Assembly: GCA_022925895.1 (NCBI GenBank)
Contig: JAKSYS010000389.1
Location: forward strand, 1-58,152
DNA from: Fragilaria crotonensis
Lineage: Eukaryota > Bacillariophyta > Fragilariophyceae > Fragilariales > Fragilariaceae
Reading direction: 5' to 3'
Length of the DNA stretch: 58,152 bases
Below are positions 45,025-56,074 of this stretch, one piece after another. The notes under the pieces are model-generated. The model saw nothing but the letters and a program-made list of their open reading frames with translations. It was not told where the DNA came from and did not search any database. The translations under genes were made by a program, and so were the position numbers. The stretch's first letter is position 1. Each line of letters starts with the position of its first letter.

Positions 45025-48000
45025 TTACGCGATGAACTCAAGTCCCTCGCAAACCAAGTCGTAGGGAGGTGGACTTCTTCCAACGTTTCGGTTGAGGAGT
45101 GCAATATAACATTTACCTGGAGTCAAAGGCCACTGGTTGTTAGGGCCGTATTCATTGTATTCCGGCATAGGATTCTGGAAGACCAGTGTGCCACTCGTTG
45201 GAGCTTCTCCTGGGGGGCAGACATCGTCGTAGCATGTCCACAACCAGGCAACTGGGTGATAATTGTAAGTGGCTTCATCGCTCTTCTTGCATTCGTACTG
45301 TAGGTGAGGTTTTGAAAATATGTGAGAAAACTGTTTCATGGACAAACTCCAGCACAAGGACAGAACTGAACTTACAATGCCGACCCAATCATCATCATTC
45401 GGATCTGGGTTAATGAAACTAACAGTGACCTTTCCGGTATCTTTGCATACACATGTCTCGATGCAATCTAGGAGCGGAGTAGGTCCAGGCGTGGTTTCTG
45501 CGACGGGAGTGCCGATAGGGTCGGTTCACCAACCGGAGCCTCAGTTGGTGGCGGAACTGGCGCCTTGGTTGGTGGCGGAACTGGCGCCTCAGTTGGTGGC
45601 GGAACTGGCGACTCAGTGGGCGGCACAACTGGCGACTCCGTGGTTTCCGTCGTAGGTGGAACAACTGGCGCCTTGGTTGGTGGCGGAACCGGCGATTCGG
45701 TGGGTGGCGGAACCGGCGATTCGGTGGGTGGTAGAACTGGCGACTCGGTGGGTGGCACCACTGGCGACTCCGTGGTTTCCGTGGTGGGTGGCACAACCGG
45801 CGCCTTCGTTGGTGGCGGAACTGGCGATTCGGTGGGTGGCGGAACTGGCGATTCAGTGGGTGGCACAACTGGGGACTCGGTGGTTTCCGTGGTGGGTGGG
45901 ACAACAGGCGCCTTCGTTGGTGGCGGAACTGGCGATTCGGTGGGTGGCGGAACTGGCGATTCGGTGGGTGGCGGAACTGGCGATTCGGTGGGTGGCACAA
46001 CTGGCGACTCGGTGGTTTCCGTGGTGGGTGGGACAACAGGCGTCTTGGTGGGTGCCGGAACCGGAGCCTTGGTGGGTGGGACAACCGGGGACTTGGTGAT
46101 TGGGACAACTGGGGACTCGGTGGTTTCCGTGGTGGGTGGGACAACAGGCGTCTTGGTGGGTGCCGGAACCGGAGCCTTGGTGGGTGGGACAACAGGCGCC
46201 TTGGTGGGTGGGACAACTGGGGACTCGGTGGTTTCAGTGGTGGGTGGGCATGTGCAAACTTTGTAGCAGTATTTGCCGCTTCCTGATTTGCCTTTCTTTC
46301 CCCCCGAGAGCCGACGGTATGAAGAACCGCCGCCACTGCTACCCTTCCCCGTATTGCCGCCGCTGCTACCCTTTCCTCCCTTACCGCCCTTTCCTTCGCC
46401 GCCGCCGCTGCTTCCCTTTCCTCCCTTACCGCCCTTTCCTCCCTTTCCTTCGCCGCCGCCGCTGCTTCCCTTTCCTCCCTTACCGCCCTTTCCTCCCTTT
46501 CCTTCGCCGCCGCCGCTGCTTCCCTTTCCTCCCTTACCGCCCTTTCCTCCCTTACCGCCCTTTCCTTCACTGCCGCCGCTGCCTCCCTTCTTTCCTCCCT
46601 TCTTTCCTCCTTTCTTTCCTTCGCTGCCGCCGCTGCCTCCTTTCTTTCCTCCCTTTCCCTCGCTGCCGCCACTGCTTCCCTTTCCTCCCTTTCCTCCCTT
46701 ACCGCCCTTTCCTTCATTGCCGCCACTGCTTCCCTTTCCTCCCTTACCGCCCTTTCCTTCACCGCCGCCGCCTCCCTTACTTCCCTTTCCTCCTGCATCA
46801 TCGCCCGTGGAGTCGTCGGTTGCGCCGCTGCCCTTTCCTCCCTTCTTGCCACCACTTGCAGGCACGTCATCGGTTGGCACGCACGGAATATTGCAATCAC
46901 CGCAGTCGCCTGTAAGAAAAAAAGTGTTGACAACGTTGAGAAATGGCTGCAAAACGAAATTGCGAGGGGGGTACACTGGGCTGATACTTACATACACCTT
47001 CATAGCATGAACAGTAACAGTCATCACTTCCGGCGGGTGTGTCATCACCAGGAGGAAGAGTGTCATCGGTACCCTTCTTGCCTCCCTTTCCTTTTCCTTT
47101 TCCAGAGGGAACGTCGTCACCAGGAGGAAGAGCGTCGTCGGTACCCTTGCCTCCCTTGCCTCCCTTGCCTCCCTTGCCTCCCTTGCCTCCCTTGCCTCCC
47201 TTTCCTTTTCCTTTTCCGGAGGGAATGTCGTCACCAGGAGGAGTGTCGTCACCAGGAGGAGGAGTGTCGTCGGTACCCTTGCCTCCCTTTCCTTTTCCTT
47301 TTCCGGAGGGAATGTCGTCACCAGGAGGAGTGTCGTCACCAGGAGGAGGAGTGTCGTCGGTACCCTTGCCTCCCTTGCCTCCCTTTCCTTTTCCTTTTCC
47401 GGAGGGAATGTCGTCACCAGGAGGAGTGTCGTCACCAGGAGGAGGAGTGTCGTCGGTACCCTTGCCTCCCTTGCCTCCCTTTCCTTTTCCTTTTCCGGAG
47501 GGAATGTCGTCACCAGGAGGAGGAGTGTCGTCGGTACCCTTGCCTCCCTTGCCTCCCTTTCCTTTTCCCTTTCCGGAGGGAATGTCGTCACCAGGAGGAA
47601 GAGTGTCATCACCAGGAGGAGGAGTGTCATCACCAGGAGGAATTGTGTCATCGCCAATGTAGTCGTCGTCGCATACTTCCACACATGTGCAGTTAGGGTT
47701 TGATTCGTCAGCTCCAGATGAGCTATTCTTGTTGGTCAAGACACGAGGGGCTTGAACTTTCTTCTCAGCCTTGACTTCCTCAAGTTACGGCGGACAACGT
47801 GCTCCTCGAAGAGATTCCTTCGCAATGAATCCGTAGCATGTGCATGAGCTATCATCCGCAGGAGTTTCGGCGCTGTCTACAGGGGAACCCGCTGGTGCAA
47901 TGGAGGCATCAACAGCGATAGGTTGGCACTTGCAAACGTCGCTAATAAGATCAGGGAGGAAACCACACTGATCTTCAGGAATATTTCCGTTTGCTCCGCC

Positions 48001-48165
48001 TAACTCCAACGTACCACAAGCAACTGGTGGTTGGTTATCAAAGGTTTGAATCGCATCAGGTGCGCCGACTTCCATTCCATCTCCACATACAGCGCATGGT
48101 GTCGCTGAGCTAGCAACCGCAACGAGAGCGGCAGCGAGTACAGCTCTGAACATTGCAAACTTCAT
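45025..48165 (-). CDS. secreted Lys/Gly-rich repeat protein (KGGK) with Cys-rich N-terminal and DWVGI C-terminal domains
   Basis: Signal peptide MKFAMFRAVLAAALVAVASS (48165), then a Cys-rich domain (CAVCGDGMEVG, DQCGFLPDLISDVCKC) that I know from many secreted diatom proteins. Next is a block of GDDTPPPGDDIPSGKGKGKGGKGGK units (47000-47640). Intron 46910-46991 joins it to an exon with EGKGGKGGKGGKGSSGGG units (46300-46800) and PVVPPT/TETTESP units (45490-46250). Intron 45298-45375 leads to the final domain, DWVGI-YECKKSD...WLWTCYDD...PLTPGKCYIALL...PPYDL, ending at 45025. An in-frame TAA at about 47785 separates the signal-peptide domain from the repeats; the frame continues on both sides, so it may be an error or may mark two genes. 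Frame break near 45515. The polycationic, secreted make-up fits a cell-wall or silica-associated protein, by analogy only. Confidence 0.65.
45530..46250 (-). repeat. coding Pro/Thr minisatellite (PVVPPT / TETTESP)
   Basis: Tandem 6- to 8-residue units such as P-V-P-P-P-T-E-S and T-E-T-T-E-S-P-V-V-P run for about 240 residues between the KGGK arrays and the C-terminal domain. They form an extended O-glycosylation-type stalk. Confidence 0.9.
46290..47640 (-). repeat. coding Lys/Gly minisatellites
   Basis: Two arrays lie within the KGGK gene. At 47040-47640 the unit encodes G-T-D-D-T-P-P-P-G-D-D-(T-P-P-G-D-D)-I-P-S-G-K-G-K-G-K-G-G-K, with a variable number of GGK steps (six in a row around 47140-47210). 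At 46370-46770 the unit encodes K-G-S-S-G-G-G/S/N-E-G-K-G-G-K-G-G. Plus-strand pyrimidine-rich triplets (CCTCCC, CCTTTC) dominate. Confidence 0.9.
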
Positions 48166-50464
48166 CTTAATAGGATTTGCTGTTGCGGGGTGTTTGAGTA
48201 AGACCCACTTGTTTGAATGCGAAGAGCAAATTTGTGAGTTAGACTGGGATTTGGCTCTTGAGTCAATTTTTTGTCAGTGCGACAGAGTTCTCGCGGAGTC
48301 GATTGCGCCAATTGCTTATCAAGATTGGGTCACTTAAACTGCCTATATAATTTTTTTGCGGGTGCCTTCAAGGGATTCACTGACTTTTTGGCTTGCGTGC
48401 ACGACCCCAACAAACGATTCAGTCGGAAATCATATCCGAATCCGGGATTTCAATTTGACTATGATGAGATTGGTATGCATATAGCTGTACCTGGTACTGC
48501 ATACTAAACCCAGAAGTTGTACTGGAGTTCAACGGTACTTTAGATCCGGTATCAGGTATCATACCTGGTACTCGTACTACTGGTACGTTGGAATACGTCG
48601 TAGAACGGTACTCGGGAGTACTCCAGTACTACAGTACCAGGTATGCAGTCTAAGCGTTTTGTTTCCATTGACGGTACTACCGGTAGTACGAGTAGTACAT
48701 GGTACGCATACAGGTTACATTTATAGGTGACCTGGTACAAGTACTATATAATACCGGTAACTTGTAATCGTATTCCGGAAGTAGGCCCTCGTACGAATGA
48801 ACAACACGATTCACATTCCAAGCCACCGGTACCAGGTAAATGTACCGGTACTCCGGAGCTCCGGAGTACTCGTTACTGTGGAAATGAACTCTGAGCTGCG
48901 GTCGACGGACCTCATTAAGGGCATCATGCATCATGTAGTGTTTGTGGGTTGTGGGTCACTTTCGTCGAGCAGATTCGAATGCTTCCAAGCATGACAGTCG
49001 ACAATATCTATAGTGCTTGGAAGATGGTTCTGGATTTCCCCAGTACATTATGATCTATGGTTAGTCCCGACGACAGCCATGCTATTATGCGTTGACTGTT
49101 AACTCCTTACTAGTATGTTCGGCCAAAGGAACCATGCCTGAAGCAGCGCCAGAGCTTCTTTGAACTGTCAGCTAAGACCTGCAGTGCCTGGTTTGGTTCC
49201 TATTACCTGTTAAGCTAATGAATCCATCGCAAATGCTGATCAGGCACGTCCTGTTTCCATTTGCTATTGGTACCGTAGAAGCAGATACTGGAACAAGCAA
49301 TTTCCTACAGTAGACTTTCTATCGCCCAGAGTCGAGTACCGGAGTACAAGTACAAGTCCATGCTACAAGTACTGTTGCTATGAGACGGCAGATTTGATAG
49401 AGAATAGAGAGAGCACTGTTCACTGTTCACGATGCCAGGGTACAAGGACATTTGCTTGGCACGGCCCTGGGACAAGCGATGCTGTAAAGTGACCAGTCAA
49501 GCATCGCTAGTCATGATTCACATGATATATGTGTAGCACGAACTTTAACTATCAAAACACATTAACTTAAAAGATGATATCATGTGTGAATACCGAACCC
49601 GCGTGGAAAAAACAAGACTTCAAATCGGTGCGCCGTCGGCATTCTTCGTTAAAGAACGCGGCTACAAGACCGGGAGAATTATAACCGTCGGCATGGCACA
49701 TGTTCAAACTATGAAATATCTGCAACATGCAAACGGTCGTGTACAGATTTTTTTATCACGTTTGAAAGTTTGAAAGCCGGCATCGGTGGGTGCCGTACGA
49801 TGTACTCATGGACGTAGTTTTCTGGTCCCCGCCCTCCACCGATAGTTTCCCATCGAACGAAAATAGCCGCCAATACAATCCATGACTTCCACACATTCAT
49901 TCACGAAGCAGGCGGACGTCAACAGCCCTACTATCAGTATTGAAGACTCAAATATATGTGAAACACATCGGTGATACGTGTAACACTGTTGTATCACATT
50001 TCTCTTCAGATGCAATTTCGTCCCTTTGGCACAACGAACGTCGTATCTGTGACAATTCTGTAAACATATATAGCACATACAATAGAGACTTTCTTCGACT
50101 CTTGCGCTACCGTACGTAAGATAGTTAGCAATGGGATTGCTTTCTTGGCAGTACATTGTAGTATTGTAGTACATACATATGCATATCATACGTATCATAC
50201 ATGATGGAAGTCCGAAGTCGGGATTGAGCAGATGTGAACTCGCCTTTCGATCCATCGCCTCCCGAGCTCTCGAGTCCCGGGGTGTGCGGGTTACTTGAGA
50301 CTCCAAGCGACTGTCCCAGTAGAGAGTAGAGTATCAAGTATCAAGGAGTGAGTGAGTCATGACACATGACACATGATTCCCACCTCCGAGAACCTGGGAC
50401 TGCGAGGATGTAACAGAAGCTGGGTGTTTGATGCCTTGTTTAACCAATTGGTCGACTACTTTTT
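48166..50464. other. long GTAC-rich spacer between divergent KGGK and propeller genes
   Basis: About 2.3 kb with no supported gene. The stretch 48480-48870 is packed with GTAC, GGTACC and ACCGGTA words; more occur at 49325-49380. Short frames at 48271-48507, 49582-49773 and 49806-50306 (-) have no recognisable content. The two flanking secreted-protein genes are transcribed away from this region. Confidence 0.45.
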
Positions 50465-53059
50465 ATGAAGGCTTGCTGTAGTAGAGACATGGTGGATAAG
50501 AGAAGAGTTCGAGGTATTTTCCTGTTATGGATTCTGTATTTGTTCCTCATTTCGAAAACGCATGCACAATCAAATGATGATAACCTGAATCAAACCCCTG
50601 TTGCACCAACCGATGATGATAGTTCGCCGACTTCTCCAAATGATCCAGTTGCAGCTCCTCTCTTTGCTCCGAATGCTCCCGAGGTGCCGGAGACTCCGGA
50701 GCCCACGCAACAGGAGGAAGATACTCCGGAGCCTACACCACAGGAGGAAGATACGCCAGATCCAACGCCGTTCGAAGAAGAAACACCAGAACCGACACCA
50801 TTTGAGCAGGATACACCAGAACCAACGCCGTTCGAAGAAGAAACACCAGAACCGACACCATTAGAGGAGGATACACCAGAACCAACGCCGTTTTTGGAAG
50901 ATACGCCAGAGCCGACGCCGTTTGCAGAAGATACGCCAGAGCCGACGCCTTTTGCAGAAGATACGTCAGAACCGACACCGTTCGTGGACGATACACCAGA
51001 CCCGACACCGTTCGAGGAAGAGACACTAGAACCGACCTCAAGGGAGGCGGAAACCGACAATCCAACTAGTGAACCCACTCCGTGGCCAACAGACTTACCG
51101 ACTAGAGAGCCGGTGTCGGATCCGGTTCCAAGTCCAGTTGCCGGACCAACAGACTCACCAACAAGTGACCTGTTTACTAGACCTGTCGCTAGTAAAACAT
51201 TCTCACCCACATGGCAATCGGTCTCTAGCCCAGTTGTATTCACAACAGATGGGCCTACGGAGAGACAGCCAGGACTTAGTCCTGGTGGCATTGTAACAGC
51301 TGGACCTAGTGGGCAGCCAGAACGAACGCCAGCCCCAACATCGAATCCGACATCTTCGCCAATCAATGATCAAACACAAGTTCCTTCTGAACTGCCATCA
51401 ACATCGTCGCCGATATTCGACCTTAACATTGATTATGTCGACAGTCCTGAAGAATTATGGGTCGTTTCGCTTAACAACTTCCTTACAACGAACGAGTTGG
51501 ACAAGGGAAATGCTGTCGCAGTCAGTCCAGACGGTGTACTGATATACATAACTCGCAACCGAGGACGTTTGGATGTGCACAGTGCCATTGATGGCTCGTT
51601 TCGATTCACTTTTACCCCTCCTCGCGCGGAACCTGATTATTTCCCACTGGAATGTCATTCAGGGGTCGTGTTCGCCACACTGGAGACTGCCGAGACGACT
51701 GCACTGTACGCCATCATTGATATGCCACCTCGAACCGAAAATTTGACAACATCTATCGTGGTTGAACCAACAAGCCGGATCGTCGCGATTGCACATCCCT
51801 ACAATGAACTGCTGTGGATATCCGAACCGCTGCCAGGGATCATTCAAGGTAATCCGGTGGTGACGAGAGGTGCCTTTCTGGCAGATTCATGTTTGTCACG
51901 CATAATACAAATACCACGTCATCGTCCCACAAAGCGATTGGTCATTTCTCCGTGCTCGATTTGAAAGCCAATGGGAGGGTTATCTTCTCAGAAAGTATTG
52001 CAGATGTTAACGCAAGCAACCTGTATCCGTATGGACCATTGGGAGTTTCATACCAACCAAACCTTACCCGATTTGACTCCTTGTTTTCGAATACGAACGA
52101 TATTGTAGTTTGACTTCCTCAACAGACATGGGCCGTGGGCATCGGGATACGTTCGGGGTTTCAGTTACCAGCAAACGTCACATCGCTTGCTTTTGATGAT
52201 GTGAAGACTGTACAAATCGTTGAGGTTGGTTGGAATGCTGTGGCACGTCCAATTTTCAGCGAAGATGGGCAAGGAATGTTCATCGGTGTTAGTGACAGTG
52301 TTGTCAGGATGGGTAGTCAACTCAACGTTTAACAAAGGTGCCGACTGGAGCACATCTTTCGACTCGAAGCCTCTGACTCTTTACAACGTAAGTTGATCGG
52401 GGTAATTTTTGTGAGTTGATTCGTTTAGCTGACACTTTGCAAACCATACATAGCCATCCAGAACGCCCCGATCGTCGGGCGATCTGACGAACTCCTATTC
52501 ATTAGTGGAGTTAATAGAACTCTTGCAGCGCTTAACACGATGACAGGAGCCTTGGTTTGGGAAGCAACGGCGTCCGCTTTAATTGTCAGCGAGCCCAAGG
52601 TATCGCCTGATAACCGCCGACTGTATTCCATTTCCGAAACTGGAGTTGTGGAATGTCGAGACGTTGAGGATGGGACGCAATATTGGTATTTCGTTTGCAA
52701 CGCTTCGACCGGAGACAGATGCGTACCGAGTGTCCCTGCTGAGTTTGATCTCTCCCGACGGCACGACCCTTTACTACGGCGACATCGTCGGCAATGTTAG
52801 AGCGCTTCAGGTGGAACCCGATTGGCCGATCTTCTCCATTAACGGATTATCCATCGAAGCTCCGTTGCCAACCATGAGTGAGAGTCCAACCGTGGTGGGC
52901 TATACACGCCCCCCGGCCGCACCCGTAGGTCTACCCTCCATCGAACCACTTCGCTCCGCGGCACCGATAACTCCCCCAACATCTGGCAGCTCATCACTTT
53001 CTACAGTCATCATGATTGTCACAGCGGTGCTAGTACTGACTCTGGTAACGCTCCAATAG
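50465..53059 (+). CDS. secreted beta-propeller protein with EDTPEPTPF repeat stalk and C-terminal membrane anchor
   Basis: Paralogue-like in design to the gene at 42811. A signal peptide (GIFLLWILYLFLISKTHAQ) is followed by an acidic Pro/Thr stalk of 10-residue units (E-E/D-x-T-P-E-P-T-P-F, about 11 copies, 50690-51030), then P/S/T linker. Propeller strands follow: AVAVSPDGVLIYITRN, VSPDNRRLYSISETGVVE and LISPDGTTLYYGDIVGNVRA. The last ~20 residues (STVIMIVTAVLVLTLVTLQ) form a membrane segment or GPI signal. Intron 52388-52453 has GTAAGT and TAG ends. Breaks: near 51885; an in-frame TGA at 52111-52113 after NDIVV where the frame otherwise continues (a Trp codon is plausible); and near 52310 and 52690. 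Its role is unknown; it is likely at the cell surface. Confidence 0.65.
50690..51030 (+). repeat. 30-bp coding minisatellite (EDTPEPTPF)
   Basis: About eleven tandem copies of a 30-bp unit of the form GAAGATACGCCAGAACCGAC plus 10 bp. They encode an acidic, proline-rich 10-residue repeat at the start of the propeller protein. Copy-to-copy changes are mostly in the first three codons (EEE, EQD, LED, AED, VDD). Confidence 0.93.
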
Positions 53060-54502
53060 TCAATTTTGATTTCGTATGTCGGGAGGAAGCGGTTTGGCGG
53101 CGAATTCGACCAGACATTGTTATGCTAGGTTGAGACCCATTCAAATGATGGGCGTTTAGAGCTAGGATTTCATCTAGATCTGTAACAAGCATAGTATCGG
53201 AGTTCTCTCCACTATTGTACGAGCAGTAACAAAATCGGGTTCTTCCTGTGCGTTAAAACGACATTATGTTGCATCTGTTACGTCGGTCTCGTTGTGTGGA
53301 GTACTACTATGTACTTAAAAACAGACGAGAATGGCTGCACAACTACCTGGTTTACCAAAAGAACATGTGCAATATGGTACATGTAGTGCATGTCCAAGTA
53401 GGTGTAGGCTCAACTATGATACGACTGGATATGACTGGATACGTCTGGTTATAAGTTATAATAAGGCATGGCCTGCTCCAGTCGTTGTTGGATGAAGGTA
53501 TGTTCTAAGGTCTAACATTGTAGGAGTACCCGGTATCTTAATGCGTGCATTCTCGGTATCTTAAAGCGTGTATTCTGAGTCCCAACTCCTATCATAGATG
53601 TGATTGAAAGAATCGCTTGTTCCTACTCCAGCACACGCAATTACTCGTGCTCGGGTGAAAACCGAGTCTACATGACATGAGATCTGTGACGATCTCTTTA
53701 CGACACACGATCCAAGTTGGCGAGGTTCGCCTCGTATGTCATAGCTCCCGGACGTCCGTCAAGAGCACTGGTTCACGGGGAAGGGTTTTCTTCCATTCGC
53801 ACTGGGCGACATGCGACTGGAAGTCTTCGATATTGGCTTGTACGGAGTACTCCGTATGTCATAGTATTCCTGTGGTCGTGTGGTGCGTCACACGTGGTAC
53901 AAGTTCTATATACTCCAGTTGTCCGTACTGTACCACGTAGCACGAGTACCATGTACTCTGGTACATTGTACAACAACAAGAATGCAACGACGGGCGAACT
54001 AAGAAAACGCGTGACGGTGACGCATTTTGCCGTTAAATTTTAAAGCGGAGCAAAATTTGCATCGTATGCTGCAGTCTATTTTTATACACACTTCAGTACA
54101 TTCATTATGGCCACGGGACTACACACTAATAAAGGCATTGCTCCTCACGACAGATTGTGGGGAGACGAAGGAAACTGAAACGGAATACATAATAGGTAAG
54201 CGGGCGAAACCTATCGTCCACGTTTGAACAGAAACAAATACTACTAGCTAGTAGTATATGTGTATTCAGTCGAGTACAGGTAGGGATCCTTTTGTTTTGG
54301 CACAAGGAGGAAATCGGAGGCAAGCTGTTGAGTCTGTCAAGATCAGCCTCATGTCCGTTGTGTCGTCACTGAACAGCGAGATGCAGCTTTGCTGTCTCTG
54401 CAATGCTGATTTGCGTGCACAATGTGCGAGTGTTTCACTTTGCGAGGATCCAAAAGCGATCATTTAATTCAATTATTCGCCTCTTGCACTCATCCAAATA
54501 CC
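53060..54502. other. spacer, no supported gene
   Basis: About 1.4 kb. GTAC words cluster at 53840-53975. Small frames at 53677-53940, 53717-54043 and 54258-54467 are not recognised. Confidence 0.4.
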
Positions 54503-55919
54503 ATGATTAACATTGTTCGCCTTCTCTTTGATCCAGCACAACCCAACGCCGAATCGCCTGTCCGGCAACGGCAACAGCAACTCCAAAACGAAACTGAGAA
54601 ACTAGTCTACGAAGAGCAGCCCTTGTTGCCACTGCCGCAAATACTGGAAACCATTCGAACTCGCTTCCTGGTTAACATGAAGAGGAACAGATTCGTAAAT
54701 GGACCTGATGCCGCGGCTGGTTTCAATCCCAAACTGCCGCCTCGCACTGCCGAAGATCTATTTGAAGACATTGAACCTGTCCTAGTGTTGGGCATTGATA
54801 TATCACATTTGCCCCGACGGACGCAGTTTGTAGCGTGTGCAACAGGTGTCTTTGGATTTAGTCTTTTGTACGGATACTTGCAAGAACTCATTTCCGTACA
54901 TATTTGCGATCGACAGCTCGGTCTCTTTCTGGCAGTGGCTCAGTTCACGGGTTACACTTTGTGGTCTTATGTTCTTCGAACCTACGTTTACGAAAAACAA
55001 CAGAAGCAGCTCCTGGCGCTTCCGTTTGGATCGCAGCCGTCCAAGGTTGCGCTTGCGGTTCCGTTTTTCATGTATCTCAGCCTGTCTCTGCTGCGAGCAG
55101 TTGATCTGGCCATGACCAATATGGCGATGCAATACATTAATTATCCCGCCAAGACTCTCATGAAGTCATCCCGCGTTGTCTTCACAATGCTCTTTGGCGT
55201 CCTGATTGCTCGGAAAAGTATCGACTTTGGGATTACCTTGTCGTGGTCATGATGGTGGCGGGCCTGGCAATTTTTATGCATGCTGATGCTAATTCAAGCG
55301 CCGTCTTTCATTCTCTTGGGATCACCATGTTGGTCGTTTCTCTTTGTGCGATGGTGCCATTTCGAATATGAGCGAAACCATCATGACGGACTTTGGAGTC
55401 GGACAAGACGAGTTTATCTTCCGCATGTACACCATTGCCCTCGTTGCCATTACAGTCGCAGCTGCAGCTCAAGGAGATTTGGTCGCGGGTTTTTCGTTTT
55501 GATGGTTCCCGGAACGTACGCTGAAATGGATCTGCCGCTGCATGAGAGAACATGGTCTGTCCTAGGAAAATGGACTGTCATTACACTGTTTTCAACAATG
55601 GGCTTTTTGGATCAAGTTGTTCGGCAGCCATCACGAAGCACTTTGGTGCCCTCACCATGTCGATTACATCGACGGCTCAAAGCGACGACGCTGTTTCTCA
55701 GCTTTGCTCTGTTTGACAATGTATGCACAGTGGAACACGTTGTGGAATTGTGCTTTTATTGTATCGCTCATTGCCAAGTCGTTAGCCAAGAACAAACGCC
55801 CCAAGAAGCACCGCAAAGTCGTACCGTCGACTGGCGGCGTTAATGCGACGGCGAGCGATGTCATGGAGCTGGTAGCGCCACCATTTGTCGCACCACCTCA
55901 GAATCCGTATGTAGTATAG
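54503..55919 (+). CDS. SLC35B2/B3-type nucleotide-sulfate (PAPS) transporter
   Basis: A ten-helix Golgi antiporter of the drug/metabolite superfamily that imports the sulfate donor PAPS (or a nucleotide sugar). It starts MINIVRLLFDPAQPNAE at 54503 with a long hydrophilic head. Family features are ACATGVFGFSLLYGYLQELI (first helix), LRAVDLAMTNMAMQYINYPAKTLMKSS (about 55105) and the following RVVFTMLFGVLIARK; these are the SLC35B hallmark (N-x-A-L-x-Y-x-x-x-P-x-Q/K-x-x-x-K). A later SETIMTDFGVGQDEFIF stretch (about 55375) matches the ER-ADF helix. Breaks lie near 55240, 55350, 55490, 55600 and 55700. The C-terminus is lysine-rich (AKNKRPKKHRK) and ends APPQNPYVV. Sulfated wall polysaccharides would need this activity. 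Confidence 0.85.
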
Positions 55920-56074
55920 TTATGACATCTACTTATTTGATTACAGAACTTTCTTGTTGTCCGCATTAAAAGCCTAGTGCCGTAGTGTGGTAACGACAAC
56001 TACAGATTGATCGCAGATCTTTCAGAAGTCTTGCTTCGATTGTCGAAAACTGAATTTTGCCGTAGAAGAATCGA
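55920..56074. other. short convergent intergenic stretch
   Basis: The 3' ends of the transporter and of the aldo/keto reductase face each other about 155 bp apart. Nothing else seen. Confidence 0.4.

Noticed and set aside
45565-47696. Long plus-strand frames encoding GGGTGDSVGG-, PPLPPFPS- or CRHQEE-type repeats
   Set aside because: They are antisense shadows of the KGGK/PVVPPT repeats. The minus strand has signal peptide, introns in phase and folded domains, while the plus frames have none.
52100-52135. Selenocysteine readthrough at the in-frame TGA
   Set aside because: The family has no known selenoprotein form and no SECIS-like structure was noticed; a base error is simpler.
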